Source: Paraphaeosphaeria minitans (lineage: Eukaryota > Ascomycota > Dothideomycetes > Pleosporales > Didymosphaeriaceae). From it: a stretch of DNA of 64,000 nt. Each line of letters opens with the position of its first letter. Within the stretch, counting starts at the first letter, position 1. The stretch spans positions 2,480,001 to 2,544,000 of the forward strand of contig WJXW01000006.1 in the NCBI GenBank assembly GCA_015832175.1. The letters are read 5' to 3'. This document shows positions 57,824-64,000 of the stretch, piece after piece. The notes under the pieces were generated by a model. That model saw nothing but the letters and a program-made list of their open reading frames with translations. It ran no database searches and had not been told where the DNA came from. A program made the position numbers and the translations under genes.

Positions 57824-59601
57824 CTACGGAGACGTCTGCGTCGCCGTGGGCTCACTACGCCGGGACGCGTACGCTGCTCCTGCTCTCGCCGTTTGCGTAG
57901 CCGTCGACGACCCTCGCCAATACGCTTGCCCGGCTTCTGCGGTGGTGGTCGTGGGCGTTGGGTCCAGACACCTGCCAAACCAGCCTGGAGTGGTGCACGT
58001 CGTCGTGGTAGTTGCTTCGCTAGTAGTCGTGTCGCTGGTGGTTTTGTCCTTGCAGCCGAACCAACCAGGCTAGCATGCTAAGTATAAATCATGAACGCAT
58101 TTCGGGGTGGTGGACTTACTGTTTCACAAGTACTGGTTGAGGTAGACGTGGTAGTAGTTGTTGGCGATGTTGTGGCAGTCGTGGTGGTGGTTGTGGTGGC
58201 ATCGCGGCACCCCCACCATCCCGGGGTCTTGCACGTCTCGGTGCGTGTCACGGATGTGGAAGTGGTTGTTATTGAAGAAGTCGTAGTAGTCGTGTGCTGC
58301 TTCGTGCCGTTCTCGAACTTCCAAAGATAGCAGTCAACACAATTGACGTCCTCGTCCACGCAGGGAGCGGCCTCGTCGTACTTGGCGTACACCTCGTCTA
58401 TCGAGTACCGCAGTCTGTGGTATTGGGTGCTCTGCCGCCAGCCCCAGTCCTTCACAACATCATATGCACATCGCTTGCCTGTGTGGCACACCGTCTCGAA
58501 CGCGTAGCCAGCGATAGAACAGAAGCTGGATCCACCATTGCAAGTTCCCATGTAGATTGGATCGGCAGTATGTCCAAAATGGAAGCCTGCAGTGTTGGCT
58601 CGGAGTGGTGAGTCTTGGCCCCGAACTGCCAGGCCGAGCCGAGCCGCAGCCAAAGCTTGTGGGTATGTTTCGAAGGTGATTGATGGCAGGCCATGTCGTA
58701 GGCCGATGAATGATGCTAGGGCGCCTCCCAGGCTGTGACCGGTCGTGATGATGTTTGCTTTTGGATAGAGCTGAATGACTTCATCGAAAAGCTCGAGAGT
58801 CGCTTCGAAGTAACGATTAGGCTTTAGCATTTCGTCTTTTATGCATTGCTCGTCACAGGTGTATGTTGAGGTCATACAATCGCAAACCTTGCGCCAAAGG
58901 TACGGACCCTGCTGACCACAACAGCACGAACCGAACAAGTTGTCATTATCTTTGTCACGCCCCGACGTGCCGTTGCCTTCAAACATGGCTACAGTGGTCC
59001 CCTTGACGGACAAGACGACCGTTGAGTTGGTGTCATCGCTGAAGACGTGGCCTCGGATCCCACTGTCCTCCCAACCGAAAGGAATCGAGCCTGCAAAATT
59101 CTTGCCCACATCGAGCCATTCCGGATCATCGCGATTTGGTTTGTATGCGTCCTCAGACATGTTGGCAAAATTTAGGATTGTTTGCTTGTCTTTGACGTCC
59201 GGTCCCATGACATACTCTGGGTGCCAAATGGGCGACATCGGTTGTTGCTGTGAGGCATAATTCTGTAGAGGCGACTTGTCGATCCTTACCGAAGACGTAC
59301 GAATGGGAAACGGTCCAAAATGAGCGGCCGAGTCAGCTTCGATGGCAACTCTTTCCGTGGAAATGTCCAGTCGTCGTGCTCTTGGCCCTGGCTGTCCAGC
59401 CCCATGGTGGAAAATGTGACGGAGCTTCACTCCGTCCGAGGCTATGCTCGCCGTCTTCAAAACATGTTGTGTTGATGTAGGTGGCGACCTAGTGCCCACG
59501 TAGTAGCCGGCGGACAGTAACCCGACCAAGAAGAGGGTTTGGCTGACGAAGGTGATTGTAATGACTATTCGAGAGGAGTTCCAATACGCGCGTTGCGGCA
59601 T
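57824..59601 (-). CDS. ATG15: Atg15 vacuolar phospholipase (autophagic body lipase)
   Basis: Exons 59601-58120 and 58069-57824 give 575 aa. An N-terminal signal anchor ([24 protein letters not shown]) is followed by a lumenal class-3 lipase domain with the motif [11 protein letters not shown] (catalytic Ser290), after [14 protein letters not shown] and [16 protein letters not shown] typical of Atg15. N-glycosylation sequons are present. The Thr-rich tail contains three copies of a Cys-Pro-Gly-Trp motif ([28 protein letters not shown]); the 50-nt intron falls between the first and second. Known role: membrane-anchored lipase delivered through the multivesicular body route to lyse autophagic bodies in the vacuole. 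Without the intron the protein would stop after ...NAFMIYT. Confidence 0.93.
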
Positions 59602-61348
59602 GTTATTCAGGCATGTCTAGAGAGATGGAAGGAGGAGGGTGTGACGGTTGTTATCGATGAGTTGGGGCTTGGCTGACGGCTTCGGCGCCGCGCACGCGAC
59701 GTGGCGCATGACCCGAGCGCTAGAGCTAAATGCGGTTAGATTTACAACACTAGTCTCAATATTTCTGAGCACATGGCAGCCTACAGCACTCATTGTAGGT
59801 AACTTCATGATCTACTTTATCGGCGAAACATGCCTTTACTAAACCTGCTGAAGGATCTAAAATATGAACCCTGAACATACAAGTCAAAAACATCGAAAAT
59901 GGCATCGTCCATTCTGTGAATCAACAATCAAGAGAGATCAAAATTTGGGCAGTAAATAATCTTTGCACAATATTCTACACTGTGCATCCTCGAAAGAACA
60001 GGTGCGTAGCAAGGCTGGGATGATCGGGCCTCCTTTTGGGTATTTACAAGAGAAGGACTTTCTTATCTTTCTCAAAATTCCTGGCAAGTCCCTACGCGCA
60101 AGATTCTTAAACATGATGAGTACAATATCCAGAATGAACATATGTACCTTCGCAATTTCACATTTCCTAACATATTTGAGGCCCCAAAATAATGTCACGT
60201 TTACCAAAGGTCTTAGTAAATTCTTTATACGCGGCCGTCTTTACCATCTACAAGTACGGGTACCAAAGACAGCAATATCCCTATCCGAATACCGGCAAAG
60301 GGAAATCACATCGCATAAACAACTTCAACTCTATAATCTCATCTCGAAGACCTCGCTCATCAGGCTGGTAGCCAGCCAATAAGAATTGCACCAGTCTACA
60401 ACGCAGCACAAAGTACATGAGTCACAAGGTCATAACCGCACAGTATTCCTTGCGTATCTCTGCACGTTCCTGATTCTATCTTACAATACAATCACTGCTG
60501 AGGCCCTTCATTTCCTACCTGTTGCTACATAAGAACCGCCCCGCGCAGGCCTACATCACCTCTGTACCACTGGGTCCCCACATCTTGCCATATCCCATCA
60601 TTGTTGAGAAGGTGTTCTCGGTGCAGCCGTAAGGTGCTTCCTTAGCGTATTGTTGATATATTATACGTCACAGCCTAGCCTAGCTAATCCATCATTCTTA
60701 CACTCAACTCTCTACTTCCAATAATTATGTATCATTTAAGCTGTGTCATCAGCTAATGGCTACCCACCAATTCCTTTATCTTCCCGGTCCGCAGTCCCGT
60801 TCTTTTCACTGTCGTTTGTCTCGCAGCAAGTCTAGACACTATTTATGTATTCATCACTTTTTACATCCCGACCCACATCTCCAACCAACCACCATCATGT
60901 CAGCTCTCTGCCCTGACCTTACGTAAACCCACATTCGAAGCGCCTCTGTCTGCATGCTGGAGTTGCACCAACTTCAAATTTATTTTCGTTGCCTAGTACA
61001 CCAGAGGTCGAACGTGAAGCGTTTGGGCCCTCTGTTGCGATTCGATCTGGACACGTGCGGTGCCGGATTGGATCTTAGGGCGGGTTTCGGTCGGTGGATA
61101 AATGATCGCTTGTACAGGTGCATGCTTTATGAGCGTGGGGCCGCCATATGGGCCGCGAGCAAAAGTACACGAGGTCGAGGCAACGAAGATTAGCGGCACT
61201 CATAGCCCTGAAAAACGATACGCTGTGTCAATTGCTCTACGGAGTGCACCCCGGGCTTTCGAATGCTTACAGGTACATGTATCTACAAAGGTTCCAATAT
61301 CATACAATGTCTTTGGTATGTTACACACTGCCACCACCACCACCTCGA
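59602..61348. other. AT-rich gene-poor region
   Basis: From about 59840 to 60950 the base composition shifts visibly to AT-rich compared with the rest of the window. Open frames are short and have no recognisable motifs. It could be a decayed element or simply long 5'/3' flanks. Confidence 0.6.
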
Positions 61349-62263
61349 TTACATCTTTCCGCCAGTAAGTGCCTCGGCGACCTTCTTGACGCGCTCCTTG
61401 GCCAGCCCAACTCCCTCGCCGCCCTTGAGCTTCTGAAGCCTCTCCATGACACCCTCCGGTACACCAGCCTCCCAGGGGCTGGCGCCAGTGCCGGTCGGGC
61501 TCGTCTGGCCGCCGACGTGCCAGCGCACAGGCTGTTCGTCAGTGCCAAACGCCTTCTCAATTGCCTCGTCCAGCTGCTCCTCACTCACAATGAACTCACG
61601 CGCATTGGTGTACAGGTCGTGGAGACGCGAGCGGCGCACTCCCTCCTGGCGTTCCAGGCGCTTCTCGTATGCCTTTTTCCGCTGGGCGACGAAGACGGTG
61701 CGCGGGGTCCTGGGCAGCTTGTTACGGAGGAAGTCGCGGATGCCCTTGGAAATGGACGTCTGCGTCAAGACGTCGACGGGGCGCGGGGGCGCCATGGCGA
61801 GTCGCCGCCGCTCCGCATTGCTCTGCTCGATCTCTGCCGTGTAGGCCTGGTCGGTGGTGAGCTTCCTCTCGTGCAGCTCCTTGACACCCTCCCGAAAAGC
61901 CTTCTTCCTCGCGTCTGCCAGCCGCTGCTTGTACAGTCTGTACTCTGCATCCTTGCTCCAGGGTCCAGGCTGCGCGACCTTCTTTGGGTTCTGGGTGGTT
62001 TGCGCGATGAAGTCGTCTGATGCCTTGGAGAGCGGGGAACGCGTCTTGAAGACATCGCGGGGGATAGGGAGGTGGCCCTTGACGGCAGGGGGAATGTCGA
62101 AAGTTGGCTGGGCCGGCTTGGGCACTTCGATGTAGTTGGGGGACTCGGGGCCGAGGGCGAGCGTGGGCGCGGTCGAGGAGAAGGAGCGGATGGCCAGGCT
62201 GGCATTGATGAAGGGCGCCTCTCGGGTCGCCCAAGGGAAGCGCACTGGTATTCGCGGCGGCAT
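61349..62263 (-). CDS. Mitochondrial small-subunit ribosomal protein, mS26/Pet123-like
   Basis: A single-exon 304-aa protein starting at ATG 62263 (MPPRIPVRFPWATREAPF). The N terminus is presequence-like (INASLAIRSFSSTAP). The body is rich in charged helices: GHLPIPRDVFKTRSPLSKAS, YRLYKQRLADARKKAFREGV, ELHERKLTTDQAY, RKKAYEKRLERQEGVRRSRL, and HDLYTNAREFIVSEEQLDEA. The PRD[VI]F motif plus the LYTNARxFI motif resemble fungal mitoribosomal proteins of the mS26 (Pet123) family; the family name is from memory and is the less certain part. It is divergent from NOG2 with ~205 bp between starts. Confidence 0.7.
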   Translation of the reverse strand: MPPRIPVRFPWATREAPFINASLAIRSFSSTAPTLALGPESPNYIEVPKPAQPTFDIPPAVKGHLPIPRDVFKTRSPLSKASDDFIAQTTQNPKKVAQPGPWSKDAEYRLYKQRLADARKKAFREGVKELHERKLTTDQAYTAEIEQSNAERRRLAMAPPRPVDVLTQTSISKGIRDFLRNKLPRTPRTVFVAQRKKAYEKRLERQEGVRRSRLHDLYTNAREFIVSEEQLDEAIEKAFGTDEQPVRWHVGGQTSPTGTGASPWEAGVPEGVMERLQKLKGGEGVGLAKERVKKVAEALTGGKM

Positions 62264-62468
62264 GGCGATGGATGGAGCGGTTCTGCTGTTGCTCGTATGC
62301 TCTCGCCGTGCATCCAAAAAGTGCAGGCGCGCCAAGAGCCGAGGTGGTCCGGGCGCTAGAAAAGTTCGGCCCAAAATTCAGACGAGCGCCGCGCTGCAGA
62401 CGTCCGACCAGCCTCTGCGAACTTTTTTCCTTTGGCCCAAACACTTTGTTCTTCCCATATATCCAGCC
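62264..62468. promoter_or_regulatory. Bidirectional promoter of mitoribosomal gene and NOG2
   Basis: A 205-bp gap between divergent starts of two ribosome-related genes. It contains the paired sequences GGCCCAAAATT and TTTGGCCCAAA. Confidence 0.55.
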
Positions 62469-64000
62469 ATGGGTACCGCCAAGAAGGAAAAGAACCGCAA
62501 GGAGCGGGAGGGAAAGACCGGCGATGGCATGGGCAATGTGCGCACCTTCTTCCTCCTCCCTCGCGCCTTTCCACTGACATCTCGCAGGTCAAAGTGAAGG
62601 GCGAAAACTTCTACCGCACCGGCAAGAAGGTCAAGGTGCTGAAGCGCCTCACAGACGGAAAGGCCCAGCGCAACGCAAAGGGAGACATCACCAAGGCCGC
62701 CTCGTACCAGAACCGCGAGGCGCCCGTCGCCCGTGTAGAGCCCAATCGCAAGTGGTTCAACAACACGCGTGTCATCTCTCAGGATGCCCTCGACTCGTTC
62801 CGCTCCGCGGTGCACGCGCAGGCGTCGGACCCGACGTCGTACCTGCTCAAGCAGAACAAGCTCCCCATGTCTCTCATCAACGACGTGAAGAGCATCAACG
62901 GAGTCAAGGTCCATGCCGCCAAGATTGCTGTCGAAAGCCAGCCCTTCTCAGACACCTTTGGCGCAAAGGCGCAAAGGAAGCGCCCAAAGCTCGACTTTGA
63001 CTCCTTCGAGGGGCTTGCTGGGAGAACTGGGGACATGCACGACACCTACTTGGACCGCTTAGAACAGGCCAAGCTGCTGTCGGGGACCACTGGACAAGAA
63101 GAGGAGAACACTGGCGAACTCACCACGTCGCGAGAAGCCATCTTTGGCAAGGGTACCTCGAAGCGCATCTGGAACGAGCTCTACAAGGTCATCGATTCGT
63201 CCGATGTCATTCTGCATGTCATTGACGCCAGGGACCCCGTCGGCACAAGATGTAGATCGGTGGAGAAGTATCTACGGGAGGAAGCACCACACAAGCATTT
63301 AGTTTTCGTCCTGAACAAGGTCGATCTCGTCCCAAGCAAAGTCGCTGTAAGTTCAATATCTTCCACTCTTTTCTCTTCAAACCCATCGATCAAGTCAAGT
63401 GTCTATCCCTACCCATGGACTGGCGCTGTTACATCAATGGGAGATGAAAAACGACTCGCTCCCCCGCGGCCGTTATGGTTGCGGGTAGACGTGCTGCCGT
63501 CTTGGTGGCATGTCGCTAGAGTCCGCGTGTCCCGTTTGAGTTGAGGACTGCCTCTGCTTTGCTTCGGCTTCGCAGCTAGATGGCGGTTTTCTTAGTAACG
63601 TTTCACACATCTCTTCGATGAAAGATCAATTCGCTTTGATACATGGAGCTCGACTAACGTGCTCCAGGCTGCCTGGGTCCGCCATCTCTCCAAAGAGTTC
63701 CCAACTCTCGCTTTCCACGCTTCTATCAACAACTCTTTCGGCAAGGGTTCTTTGATCTCTCTGCTCCGCCAATTCAGCCAGCTGCACTCGGATCGCAAAC
63801 AGATCTCCGTCGGTCTCATCGGCTACCCCAATGTCGGCAAGTCTTCCATCGTTAACACATTGCGCAACAAGCCGGTGTGCACAGTCGCACCTATCGCAGG
63901 AGAAACGAAGGTATGGCAGTACATCACACTCATGAAGCGTATCTACCTCATCGACTGTCCTGGTATCGTTCCTCCGAACCAGCAGGATACCGACGAAGAG
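62469..64000 (+). CDS. NOG2: Nucleolar GTPase Nog2 (3' truncated by window)
   Basis: Exons 62469-62537, 62588-63346 and 63668 to beyond 64000. The protein starts [20 protein letters not shown] and continues with [20 protein letters not shown], the typical NGP1NT opening of Nog2. The circularly permuted GTPase domain shows NKVD (G4, in [11 protein letters not shown]), then GYPNVGKSS (G1) and DCPGI (G3, at the right edge). Nog2 binds pre-60S ribosomes in the nucleolus and nucleoplasm and must leave before export. The 321-nt second intron is long for this window and contains no gene. Confidence 0.94.

Overview
The window is nuclear DNA of a filamentous ascomycete (Pezizomycotina). It has GC-rich genes with short introns (about 45-120 nt, GTNNGT donors), genes on both strands, and a fungal-only gene set: DASH Spc19, Atg15, a Zn2Cys6 activator, a Ste6/AtrD-type ABC exporter and an Ash1-type SET protein. 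The many TACCTA/TAGGTA runs and the protein set suit Dothideomycetes, but the class is an inference. The ORF boundaries supplied often begin at TTG or GTG, so starts and splice sites were re-read from the sequence.

Layout. 0.3-8.4 kb: ASH1-type histone methyltransferase (-), DHHC palmitoyltransferase Erf2 (-), a small mitochondrial membrane protein (+), a GPI-anchored wall protein (-). 8.4-12 kb: repeat-rich intergenic DNA that holds a tiny intronless gene (-) for a 50-residue peptide made of four CaaX-ending repeats. 12-16.3 kb: Zn2Cys6 regulator (-) and a CECR5-like HAD protein with a repeat-built presequence (+). 16.3-22 kb: a belt of long micro- and minisatellites around a secreted lactonase-like beta-propeller (-). 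22-32.7 kb: a conserved protein of unknown function, an alpha/beta hydrolase, an SDR and a ZZ/EF-hand membrane protein (all +). 33-37.6 kb: Rtt10/Trm734 (-), divergent from a PBDC1/Chp1 homologue (+). 38.2-45.6 kb: full-length ABC exporter of Ste6/AtrD type (+), convergent with Rsm22 (-). 46.7-48.1 kb: casein kinase 1 Hrr25 (-). 50.6-51.9 kb: SPC19 (-) and ATP18 (+), two small divergent genes hidden by introns. 52.7-59.6 kb: F-box/zinc-knuckle-like protein (-) and Atg15 lipase (-). 59.6-61.3 kb: an AT-rich, gene-poor stretch. 61.3-64 kb: mitoribosomal protein (-) divergent from NOG2 (+), which runs off the window.

Most genes are housekeeping: chromatin, tRNA modification, mitochondrial ribosome and ATP synthase, autophagy, kinetochore, ribosome export. 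The most interesting item is the small gene at 10969-11121. Its repeats each end in C-[T/I]-V-[M/Q], the last exactly at the stop codon. The repeats differ mainly at synonymous positions. It has no signal peptide but has a good TATA-like box and start context. It resembles the idea of hybrid (h-type) or a-type farnesylated pheromone precursors, and the same window encodes a Ste6-type exporter, the class that exports prenylated pheromones. That link is a hypothesis.
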